Shown here one piece after another: positions 16,616-23,661 of a stretch of DNA of 64,000 nt. Origin of the DNA: Streptomyces sp. NBC_01754 (GTDB lineage Bacteria > Actinomycetota > Actinomycetes > Streptomycetales > Streptomycetaceae); assembly GCF_035918015.1 (NCBI RefSeq), contig NZ_CP109132.1, forward strand, positions 6,758,001 through 6,822,000, in the 5' to 3' direction. The notes beneath the pieces were generated by a model. It searched no databases and was not told the DNA's origin. It was given only the letters and a program-made list of their open reading frames with translations. The position numbers and the translations under genes were made by a program. How positions within the stretch are numbered: position 1 is the first letter of the stretch; each line of letters opens with the position of its first letter.

Positions 16616-16980
16616 GTGCTCCCCGACGAGAACGCCGGACGGCCGATCCGGAGTTGAACGACCCGGAACGGCTCTACGTGATCACCGGTGAAACGGACGG
16701 AGAGAGGGCGGCGCTGGACCTCGTCACGATGGTCGTGGCACAGGCCGAGCCGTCGCCCACCGTCCAGCCCGAGCAGGCCGCGATCCTGCGCCTGTGCAGG
16801 GCGCCGCTCTCGGTCGCCGAGATCTCGGCCTATCTGAGCCTGCCGTTCAGCGTGGTCACCTCGCTCCTGACAGAACTCCTGGCGACCGAACTCATCGAGT
16901 CGCGCGCACCGATCGTGCGCGCCACGCTGCCGGACCGGTCCCTCCTCGAAGCGGTGATGCATGGACTTCAGAAGCTCTGA
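16612..16980 (+). CDS. cvnC: DUF742 protein (CvnC)
   Basis: 122 residues, a DUF742 domain with a predicted winged-helix part: LSVAEISAYLSLPFSVVTSL and LLTELLATELIESRAP look like helix-turn-helix elements. Function in conservons is not known; DNA or protein contact is possible. The ATG overlaps the cvnB stop (ATGA), and its 3' end overlaps cvnD by 20 bp, the arrangement standard for conservons. Confidence 0.93.
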   Translation: MSAPRRERRTADPELNDPERLYVITGETDGERAALDLVTMVVAQAEPSPTVQPEQAAILRLCRAPLSVAEISAYLSLPFSVVTSLLTELLATELIESRAPIVRATLPDRSLLEAVMHGLQKL

Positions 16981-17575
16981 CACGATCACGGGCCCCCGCA
17001 GCGAGGACGTCCTCCCCACCACGGCCACCGCCGCGGTGAAGGTCGTCATCGTCGGCGGGTTCGGGGTCGGCAAGACGACCATGGTGGGCTCGGTGAGTGA
17101 GATCCGGCCCCTGACGACCGAAGAGACCATGACCCAGGCCGGTGTCGGCGTGGACGACAACGCGGGGGTGGAGAGCAAGACCGCCACCACCGTCGCCATG
17201 GACTTCGGGCGGATCAGCCTCAGCGAGGAACTGATCCTCTACCTGTTCGGCACACCGGGACAGGAACGCTTCTGGTTCCTGTGGAACGGACTGTTCGAAG
17301 GCGCGCTCGGAGCCGTCGTCCTCATCGACACCCGGCGGCTCCAGGTCAGCTTCGACGTGATCGGCCGCCTGGAGGAGCGCGGGGTGCCGTTCGTCGTCGC
17401 GGTCAACACCTTCCCCGAAGCGCCGCATCACCCGGTCGATGCGCTCCGCAACGCCCTCGACCTGCCGGACGAGGTCCCCATCATCGACTGCGACGCGCGG
17501 CTGCGTGCCTCCAGCCGCGATGTGCTGCTGACCCTGATGCGCTACCTGCACAGCCTCGCCGTACCGCTCGGCTGA
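16961..17575 (+). CDS. cvnD: Ras-like small GTPase (CvnD)
   Basis: 204 residues. The P-loop GGFGVGKTTMVG is at about residues 30-41. Switch I is around the conserved threonines of SEIRPLTTEETMTQAG, and the G3-like segment is LYLFGTPGQERFWFLW, with GTPGQ replacing the Ras DTAGQ. The base-specificity region is VVAVNTFP (N-T rather than NKxD), as usual in this bacterial family. It is the presumed switch of the conservon, acting with CvnB. Its ATG lies inside the end of cvnC. A hairpin follows directly after the stop. Confidence 0.94.
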   Translation: MDFRSSDTITGPRSEDVLPTTATAAVKVVIVGGFGVGKTTMVGSVSEIRPLTTEETMTQAGVGVDDNAGVESKTATTVAMDFGRISLSEELILYLFGTPGQERFWFLWNGLFEGALGAVVLIDTRRLQVSFDVIGRLEERGVPFVVAVNTFPEAPHHPVDALRNALDLPDEVPIIDCDARLRASSRDVLLTLMRYLHSLAVPLG

Positions 17576-17576
17576 C

Positions 17577-17626
17577 GGGGTGCGCGCAGGCCCGCGATCC
17601 CGCCGCGACCCGGCCGTGCGCACCCC
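17577..17626 (+). terminator. Hairpin between cvnD and the P450 gene
   Basis: GGGGTGCGC (17577-17585) pairs with GCGCACCCC (17618-17626): a perfect 9-bp stem closing a 32-base G+C-rich loop, starting 2 bases after the cvnD stop. It could terminate or attenuate transcription before the P450 gene 40 bp further on. Confidence 0.45.
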
Positions 17627-17665
17627 ACCCACTGTTCCCCGGAAAGCCCGATCCCTGGAGCCCCT

Positions 17666-19210
17666 GTGACAACCCCCTTCCACCACGAACCCGGAGCGGT
17701 CCCAGGACCGGTGCCGCCCCCCGAGTGCCCTGCCCACTCCCCGGGCCTCGGGACGGGAGGACTGCGCCGGTACTACGGGCCCGAGGCCGAGAACGACCCC
17801 GCCGGCCTGTACGCGAAGCTGCGCGCCGAGCACGGGGCGGTGGCCCCGGTGCTGCTGCACGGCGACGTCCCCGCCTGGCTCGTCCTCGGCCACAACGAGA
17901 ACCTCCACCTGACCCGTACGCCCTCGCAGTTCTCCCGCGACTCCCGGCGCTGGCGCGCCCTCCAGGACGGCAGCGTCGCGCAGGACCACCCCCTGGCACC
18001 GATCTTCACCTGGCAGCCGGTCTGCGCCTTCGCCGACGGCGACGCCCACGAGCGGCTCCGCGGCGCAGTCACCGACAGTATGGAGCGGATCGACACCCGC
18101 GGTGTACGCCGGCACGTCAACCGCTTCAGCAACCGGCTCGTCAACGACTTCTGCGAGAAGGGCGGGGCCGAACTGGTCGCCCAGTTCGCCGAACACCTGC
18201 CCATGATGGTGATGTGCGCGATCTTCGGCATGCCGGAGGAGTACAACGACCGCATGGTCCAGGCCGCCCGCGACATGATCCGCGGCACCGAGACCGCCGT
18301 GGAGAGCAACGCCTACGTGGTCGCCGCCCTGACCCGGCTGGTCGAACGCCGGCGCGCCTCGCCCGAGGAGGACTTCGCCGGCTGGCTCGTCGCCCACCCC
18401 GCCGGGCTGACCGACGTGGAGGTCGCGGAGCACCTGCGGCTCATCCTCATCGCCGCCTACGAGTCGACCGCCAACCTCATCGCCAACGTCCTGCGGATGG
18501 TACTGACCGACCCCCGTTTCCGCGCCCGGCTCAGCGGCGGCCACATGACCGTGCCCGAGGCGGTGGAGCAGACCCTCTGGGACGAGCCGCCGTTCACCGC
18601 CGTCTTCGGCCGCTGGGCGGTCGGCGACACCGAGCTCGGCGGCCAGCAGATCAAGGCGGGCGACGCGCTCCTCGTCGGTATCGCGGCGGCCAACACGGAC
18701 CCGGCGGTGCGCCCCGACCTGATGGCGAACATGGAGGGCAACCGCGCTCACCTCGCCTTCAGCGGCGGCCCGCACGAATGCCCCGGCCAGGACATCGGCA
18801 GGGCCATCGCCGACGTGGGTGTCGACGCCCTGCTGATGAGGCTGCCCGACCTGGAACTCGGGGTCGAGGAGAGTGAGCTGAGATGGGTCGGCAACATCAT
18901 GTCCCGCCATCTCGTCGACCTGCCGGTGAAGTTCGCCCCGAGTCCGCAGCAGGAGATCGACGCGGATCCGCTCGCCTCGGGCGCGGCCCGGCCGCATGCG
19001 CGGACCGACTGGGAGGTCTCCTCCCCGGCCGTTCCCCGACCCACCACGGGCTCCGCGGCCGGACCGCAGCCCGGTTACGCCCCGGCCGGGGTGCGGATCG
19101 CCTCTCCGGCGCCCCCCACGGCGCCGGACGATCCTCCCGGGATCCCCGCCCAGCGCGGAGGCCCGGCCAGGATCTGGCAGACCGTGGCGCGCTGGTGGAG
19201 CGGCCGGTGA
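17666..19210 (+). CDS. cvnE: Conservon-associated cytochrome P450, CYP157-like, lacking ExxR
   Basis: 514 residues. The heme-binding loop FSGGPHECPGQDIGRA is complete with the thiolate Cys at residue 372, and the I-helix has AYEST. The K-helix motif expected as ExxR reads EQTLW (residues 301-305), so the Arg is a Trp. The CYP157 family of Streptomyces is known for exactly this change (EQSLW in CYP157C1) and for being conservon-linked, so I assign this family by motif. About 100 residues beyond the usual P450 end are Pro/Ala-rich and finish in a Trp-rich segment, ARIWQTVARWWSGR. Substrate and redox partner are unknown. The GTG start at 17666 has a CCTGGAGCCCCT leader. Confidence 0.9.
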   Translation: MTTPFHHEPGAVPGPVPPPECPAHSPGLGTGGLRRYYGPEAENDPAGLYAKLRAEHGAVAPVLLHGDVPAWLVLGHNENLHLTRTPSQFSRDSRRWRALQDGSVAQDHPLAPIFTWQPVCAFADGDAHERLRGAVTDSMERIDTRGVRRHVNRFSNRLVNDFCEKGGAELVAQFAEHLPMMVMCAIFGMPEEYNDRMVQAARDMIRGTETAVESNAYVVAALTRLVERRRASPEEDFAGWLVAHPAGLTDVEVAEHLRLILIAAYESTANLIANVLRMVLTDPRFRARLSGGHMTVPEAVEQTLWDEPPFTAVFGRWAVGDTELGGQQIKAGDALLVGIAAANTDPAVRPDLMANMEGNRAHLAFSGGPHECPGQDIGRAIADVGVDALLMRLPDLELGVEESELRWVGNIMSRHLVDLPVKFAPSPQQEIDADPLASGAARPHARTDWEVSSPAVPRPTTGSAAGPQPGYAPAGVRIASPAPPTAPDDPPGIPAQRGGPARIWQTVARWWSGR

Positions 19211-19346
19211 CGGACGGCCGCGCGCCGTCGACGTACGCGTGGTGACCCGGGACCTCGTTCCGGCCCGCCCCTACTTCCGGGGGCGCACCACGCCCCGCGC
19301 GGCGGGCGCCCCGCCGGGGACGCCCGGGCCCGTACCATCGAGCAGC

Positions 19347-20693
19347 GTGAAGCTGACAATTCTTGGCGGTGGCGGATTCCGGGTGCCCCTCGTGTACGGG
19401 GCCCTGCTCGGTGATCACGCCGAGGGCCGCGTCTCCCGGGTCACGCTGTACGACACGGACGCCGGCCGGCTCACCGCCGTCGCCCGGGTCCTGGCGGAAC
19501 AGGCGCAGGGCGTGGCCGACGCGCCCGCCGTCGTCGCCACCGGCGACCTCGACGAGGCCCTGCGCGGGGCCGACTTCGTCTTCTCAGCGATCCGCGTCGG
19601 CGGCCTCGAAGGCCGGGCGGCGGACGAACGCGTCGCCCTCGACGAAGGCGTCCTCGGCCAGGAGACGGTAGGCGCCGGGGGCATCGCGTACGGGCTGCGT
19701 ACCGTGCCCGTCGCCTTCGAACTGGCTCGGCGCGTCGCCCGGCTCGCCCCGCACGCCTGGGTCATCAACTTCACCAACCCGGCCGGTCTGGTCACCGAGG
19801 CCATGTCCCGGCACCTGGGGGACCGGGTCATCGGCATCTGCGACTCCCCGGTCGGGCTCGGCCGGCGTATCGCCCGGGTGCTGGGGGCGGACCCCGGCCG
19901 GGCCCGGATCGACTACGTCGGCCTCAACCACCTGGGCTGGGTCCGTGCCCTGCACGTGGGCGGACGTGACGAACTCCCGCGGCTGCTGGCCGACCCCGTG
20001 CTCCTCGGCTCCTTCGAGGAAGGCCGGCTCTTCGGCGCCGACTGGCTGCGCTCCCTCGGCGCGGTCCCCAACGAGTACCTGCACTACTACTACTTCACCC
20101 GCGAGGCCGTGCGCGCCCACCAGGACGCCGAGCAGACCAGGGGCGCCTTCCTCCGCGACCAGCAGGAGGGGTTCTACGCCCGGATGACGGACCCGGCCGC
20201 CCCGGCGCTCGCCACCTGGGACCGCACCCGCGCCGAACGCGAGGCCACCTACATGGCGGAGAACCGGGAAGCGGCCGAAGCGGGGGAGCGCGAGGAGAGC
20301 GACCTGGGTTCCGGCGGGTACGAACAGGTGGCCCTCGCCCTGATGCGGGCCGTCGCCCGCGACGAACGCACGTCCCTCATCCTGAACGTCCGCAATCGGG
20401 GCACCCTCTCGGTGCTCGACGCGGACGCCGTCATCGAGGTGCCCTGCCTCGTCGACGCCAACGGCGCCCGCCCGGTCGCGGTCGATCCCCTGCCGTACCA
20501 CGCGGTCGGGCTGGTCACGGCGGTGAAGGCGGTGGAGCGCGCCGTCCTGGAGGCGGCCGGGACGGGCTCCAGGGCGGCTGCCGTACGGGCCTTCGCGCTG
20601 CACCCGCTGGTCGACTCCGTCACGGTGGCACGCCGGCTGGTCGACGGTTACACGAAGGTCCACCCGGGGCTCGCCTACCTCGACCGGCCATGA
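19347..20693 (+). CDS. Glycoside hydrolase family 4 (6-phospho-beta-glucosidase type)
   Basis: 448 residues. GH4 enzymes use NAD+ and Mn2+ to cleave phospho-glycosides by a redox-elimination route. The NAD loop is TILGGGGFRVP (residues 4-14), and the family motifs INFTNPAGLVTEA, the metal cysteine in GICDSPVGLG and VGLNHLGW are all present. The C-terminus resembles BglB/CelF-type members rather than alpha-galactosidases. The GTG at 19347 gives the canonical KLTILGGGG N-terminus. Single gene; no PTS or sugar transporter genes adjoin it. A hairpin follows at 20700-20727. Confidence 0.92.
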   Translation: MKLTILGGGGFRVPLVYGALLGDHAEGRVSRVTLYDTDAGRLTAVARVLAEQAQGVADAPAVVATGDLDEALRGADFVFSAIRVGGLEGRAADERVALDEGVLGQETVGAGGIAYGLRTVPVAFELARRVARLAPHAWVINFTNPAGLVTEAMSRHLGDRVIGICDSPVGLGRRIARVLGADPGRARIDYVGLNHLGWVRALHVGGRDELPRLLADPVLLGSFEEGRLFGADWLRSLGAVPNEYLHYYYFTREAVRAHQDAEQTRGAFLRDQQEGFYARMTDPAAPALATWDRTRAEREATYMAENREAAEAGEREESDLGSGGYEQVALALMRAVARDERTSLILNVRNRGTLSVLDADAVIEVPCLVDANGARPVAVDPLPYHAVGLVTAVKAVERAVLEAAGTGSRAAAVRAFALHPLVDSVTVARRLVDGYTKVHPGLAYLDRP

Positions 20694-20699
20694 CCTTCC

Positions 20700-20727
20700 G
20701 AGGCCCGGCCGGGGGGTGCCGGGCCTC
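20700..20727. terminator. Bidirectional hairpin terminator
   Basis: GAGGCCCGGC (20700-20709) and GCCGGGCCTC (20718-20727), 10-bp perfect stem with an 8-base loop, between the convergent GH4 gene and the gene ending at 20726, whose stop codon lies within the right arm. Confidence 0.65.
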
Positions 20728-21166
20728 AGGGTGCGGGGACCGCCCTCGGCCGGCCGGACGGCGCCCAGGAGGGGGCCACGCCGGTGACCTGGCAGACCAT
20801 CAGGTACAGCGGGATCGGCGGGGTGTAGGGCGTACGGCTGTCCGGAAGGTGGATCAGCCGCGGGCGCCCGCCCGGGACGCAGGCCCCGGCGACGTACGAG
20901 GCCTGCTCCGGCCAGTCCAGATCGAGGTCCGAGCCCGACGGGACGATCCACCACCACTGGTCCGCGTCGGCGAAGACGCACCCGGCGCGCGGCAGATGGG
21001 ACATCAGCCGGAATCCGTAGCGCGCGGGCACGCCCACCGCGTCGCATCCCAGACTCGCCGACAGCGCGGACGGCAGCGGAAGCCGTACCCGGCCCACGGA
21101 GCCGGGCTGCTCCGCCGGACGGGGTCCGCGTCCGCCGATCAGCTGGGCCAGCGCGTTCCTCAGCAT
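20726..21166 (-). CDS. Conserved hypothetical protein downstream of anti-sigma-type ATPase
   Basis: 146 residues, family not recognised. It has a basic N-terminal stretch, a Trp-rich motif DADQWWWIVPSGSDLDLDW in the middle, and a hydrophobic C-terminal part (YLMVCQVTGVAPSW). No signal peptide. The ATG at 21166 overlaps the end of the upstream ATPase gene by 7 bp, so the two are co-translated and probably work together. Such small proteins often accompany RsbW-like ATPases in Streptomyces; a binding-partner role is an inference only. Confidence 0.7.
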   Translation of the reverse strand: MLRNALAQLIGGRGPRPAEQPGSVGRVRLPLPSALSASLGCDAVGVPARYGFRLMSHLPRAGCVFADADQWWWIVPSGSDLDLDWPEQASYVAGACVPGGRPRLIHLPDSRTPYTPPIPLYLMVCQVTGVAPSWAPSGRPRAVPAP

Positions 21167-21618
21167 GAGCGCCCCGAACCGGCCCGCAGTCGCGCCCACA
21201 CGACGCGCCCGGAGGAGTCCGCCGCGTCGTGCGTCCCCCAGGCGGAGCTCAGGGAGTCGACGAGCAGCAGACCACGCCCGTGTTCGTCGTCGGCGGCGGG
21301 GGCCAGCCTGGGCCCGCCGGGCTGGTGCCCCTGATCCCGTACGGAAATACGCAAACCTGCTCCGGAGTACTCGAGTTCGCACAGGACCCGCGTGCTGGCG
21401 GTGTGCACCACCGCGTTGGTGACCAGTTCTGACACGATGAGGACCGCCGCGTCGTGGGTGTCCTGGTCGACCTGCCACGCGTCCAGCCGGGACCTGGTCA
21501 GCCGCCGCGCACTCCTCACGGATTCAGGGCGCGCCGCCAGCGCGAAGCAGTCACGGAGCGCTCCCGTCCCGGAGTCGAGATGCACGAGCCGGGGGATGAG
21601 CGCACTGCCAGGTGCCAC
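21160..21618 (-). CDS. RsbW-like anti-sigma/ATP-binding regulatory protein
   Basis: 152 residues, a stand-alone GHKL ATPase domain of the anti-sigma-factor type: N box VSELVTNAVVHT, G1 box ISVRDQGHQPG, and G2-like DEHGRGLLLVDSLS. These proteins bind ATP and either phosphorylate an anti-anti-sigma factor or sequester a partner. Streptomyces encodes many, often beside XRE/DUF397 pairs as in AbaA- and WhiJ-like loci, as here. The GTG at 21618 has GAGGA six bases upstream. Divergent from the XRE regulator across 207 bp. Confidence 0.88.
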   Translation of the reverse strand: MAPGSALIPRLVHLDSGTGALRDCFALAARPESVRSARRLTRSRLDAWQVDQDTHDAAVLIVSELVTNAVVHTASTRVLCELEYSGAGLRISVRDQGHQPGGPRLAPAADDEHGRGLLLVDSLSSAWGTHDAADSSGRVVWARLRAGSGRSC

Positions 21619-21825
21619 GACCGATTCCTCACAGTGGGGGCTGCGTCACGCTTCGCGCCGCCATGGAACGCGAGCAGTCGCAACCACGTGAACTGGTTCA
21701 CCCCCCAACTCTCCCCCTGACGAGAACACTTGGCAAGAGGCACTCTGAAATTTCCAGAGTGGCTGTGTCCTACTGGTGGCCATGCATGGCACACTGCTGG
21801 CACACAGCGCATCGGGAGGTCTGAA

Positions 21826-22686
21826 GTGAGCGAACCGCGGTCCGCCCCGACCGTGGGCCAGGTCGTTCTCGGCAAGCGGCTCCAGGACCTGCGGGAGCGC
21901 GCCGGCCTGAGCCGCGACCAGGCCGCCAAGGTGCTCCACGTCGCCTCCGGGACGATACGCAGGATGGAGACGGCCGAGGTCGGCCTGAAGATCCCCTACG
22001 TACAGCTCCTCCTGAAGGCCTACGGCATCGACGACGACGAGACGGACGCCTTCGTCGAACTCACCGAGGAAGCCAACAAGCCAGGCTGGTGGCAGCGCTT
22101 CCACGACGTGCTGCCCGACTGGTTCAGCATGTACGTCAGCCTGGAGGGCGCGGCCTCCCTCCTGCGTACGTACGAACCCCACTTCGTCCCCGGCCTCCTG
22201 CAGACCGAGGACTACGCACGCTCCGTGCTGCGCACCGGTGCGGTCGGCCAGGCCCGGCCCGAGGACATCGAGCGCCATGTGGCGCTGCGGATGGAGCGGC
22301 AGTCGCTGCTCACCAAGGACGAGGCGCCGAGGCTGTGGGTGGTCATGGACGAGACCGTCCTGCGCCGCCCGGTCGGCGGCCCCGACACCATGCGTGCCCA
22401 GGTCGACCGGCTCCTCGAAGCGGCCGACATGCCCCATGTGACGCTCCAGATAGCCGAGTTCGCCTCCGGGCACCACCCCGGGACCTACGGCCCGTTCGTC
22501 CTCTTCCGCTTCGCGGTCCCCGAACTGCCGGACATGGTCTACAGCGAGTACCTGACCGGCGCCGTCTACTTCGACGCGCGCCCCGAGGTGGCTTCCTATC
22601 TCGAGGTGATGGACCGCATGGCGGCTCAGGCCGCGACTGCACAACGCACGAAGGAGATCCTCCGGGGTTTCCGCAAGGAGCTGTGA
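21826..22686 (+). CDS. XRE-family regulator with DUF5753 domain (WhiJ-like)
   Basis: 286 residues: an N-terminal helix-turn-helix (about 12-65; LGKRLQDLRERAGLSRDQAA and VLHVASGTIRRMETAE) and a DUF5753 ligand/partner domain (about 90-280; YEPHFVPGLLQTEDYAR is the family hallmark). GGGAGG precedes the GTG at 21826. It overlaps the DUF397 gene by one base (TGATG). XRE/DUF397 pairs are numerous in Streptomyces and affect sporulation and antibiotic production; some behave like toxin-antitoxin-type regulatory pairs. The target here is unknown, but autoregulation and control of the divergent ATPase gene are likely. Confidence 0.93.
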   Translation: MSEPRSAPTVGQVVLGKRLQDLRERAGLSRDQAAKVLHVASGTIRRMETAEVGLKIPYVQLLLKAYGIDDDETDAFVELTEEANKPGWWQRFHDVLPDWFSMYVSLEGAASLLRTYEPHFVPGLLQTEDYARSVLRTGAVGQARPEDIERHVALRMERQSLLTKDEAPRLWVVMDETVLRRPVGGPDTMRAQVDRLLEAADMPHVTLQIAEFASGHHPGTYGPFVLFRFAVPELPDMVYSEYLTGAVYFDARPEVASYLEVMDRMAAQAATAQRTKEILRGFRKEL

Positions 22687-22922
22687 TGAACCACATATAC
22701 AACGGCATGCCGGCCGCCGACCTCGGTACGGAGGGCTGGTACAAGCCCTGGAGCGGTGGGAACGGCGGCAACTGCATCGAGGCCATGAAGCTGGCCGACG
22801 GCAGGGTGGCGGTCCGGCAGTCGGCCGACCCCGACGGACCCGCGCTCATCTACTCCAACGGCGAGATCGCCGCGTTCATCCAGGGCGCCAAGTCGGGACA
22901 GGCCGACTTCCTGCTCACCTGA
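22686..22922 (+). CDS. DUF397 small protein
   Basis: 78 residues, a single DUF397 domain: WYKPWSGGNGGNCIEAMKLA, then VAVRQSADPDGPALIYSNGE and IAAFIQGAKSGQADFL. It is the obligate small partner of the XRE/DUF5753 protein encoded just upstream, with stop and start sharing one base, so production is stoichiometrically coupled. DUF397 proteins are thought to modulate the activity of the paired regulator. Confidence 0.94.
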   Translation: MNHIYNGMPAADLGTEGWYKPWSGGNGGNCIEAMKLADGRVAVRQSADPDGPALIYSNGEIAAFIQGAKSGQADFLLT

Positions 22923-23144
22923 CGCGGCGGCGTCAACCCCGAACCTGTCACCGGCACTGTTCACGCACGAGCCGCGACCCGGGCGCCGCCCACCGCGACC
23001 ACACCCCGGCACCCGGGTACGCGGGCCGGGTCCGCGAGCGGCGGACCCGGGCCCCGGCGGCACACGGTGCACGGCGAGGGGGCGGAGGCGGACCGAGGCC
23101 GCCGGCCCCTCGCCGAGCCCCCGCCCACCGGCGACAATGGAGCC

Positions 23145-23594
23145 ATGTCACGACGTACCCCCCGCCCGCGCGGATCCGCCCCCGCCGCCGGCGTACCCGG
23201 CCGCATCAGCCCGGAATCGCCCTGTCCCTGCGGTCTCCCGGCCACCTACGCCGCCTGCTGCGGCCGGCTCCACACGGGTGCGGCGGCCGCTCCGACCTGC
23301 GAGGCGCTCATGCGCTCGCGGTACACGGCCTTCGTCGTCCAGGACGCCGGCCACCTGCTGCGTACCTGGCACCCGGACACCCGTCCGCCGTCCGTCGACT
23401 TCGACCCGGCCCTGCGCTGGAAGGGCCTGGACATCCTGGACATGACGGAGGGCAGCGCCTTCCACACCACCGGCACGGTCACCTTCCGGGCCCATTTCAC
23501 CGACGGAGGGCGCGCCGGCTCGCTCCACGAACAGAGCCGGTTCGTCCGCCACGAGGGTGCCTGGGTCTACGCGACCGCCGTCTTCAGCGAGTGA
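23145..23594 (+). CDS. YchJ-family (UPF0225) SEC-C motif protein
   Basis: 149 residues. The SEC-C zinc motif is at about residues 24-42 (CPCGLPATYAACCGRLH), followed by the YchJ core (TCEALMRSRYTAFVVQDAGHL, a conserved TWHPDTRPP and the WKGLDIL strand). NTF2-like fold, cytoplasmic; function unknown across the family. The ATG at 23145 is chosen because homologues start just before the SEC-C motif; an upstream in-frame start would add a low-complexity leader. Monocistronic and convergent with the MFS gene. Confidence 0.9.
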   Translation: MSRRTPRPRGSAPAAGVPGRISPESPCPCGLPATYAACCGRLHTGAAAAPTCEALMRSRYTAFVVQDAGHLLRTWHPDTRPPSVDFDPALRWKGLDILDMTEGSAFHTTGTVTFRAHFTDGGRAGSLHEQSRFVRHEGAWVYATAVFSE

Positions 23595-23617
23595 CCCCCG
23601 CCCGAGCCGGGTGGGGG
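23595..23617. terminator. Hairpin between YchJ and MFS genes
   Basis: CCCCCGCCCG (23595-23604), loop of 3, and a right arm 23608-23617 giving a 10-bp stem with one G-U pair, starting right after the YchJ stop and lying before the convergent MFS stop at 23662. Confidence 0.5.
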
Positions 23618-23661
23618 CGCCGAGCAGCCGGGTGGGGCTCCGGAAGCCGTGAACGGGTCCG

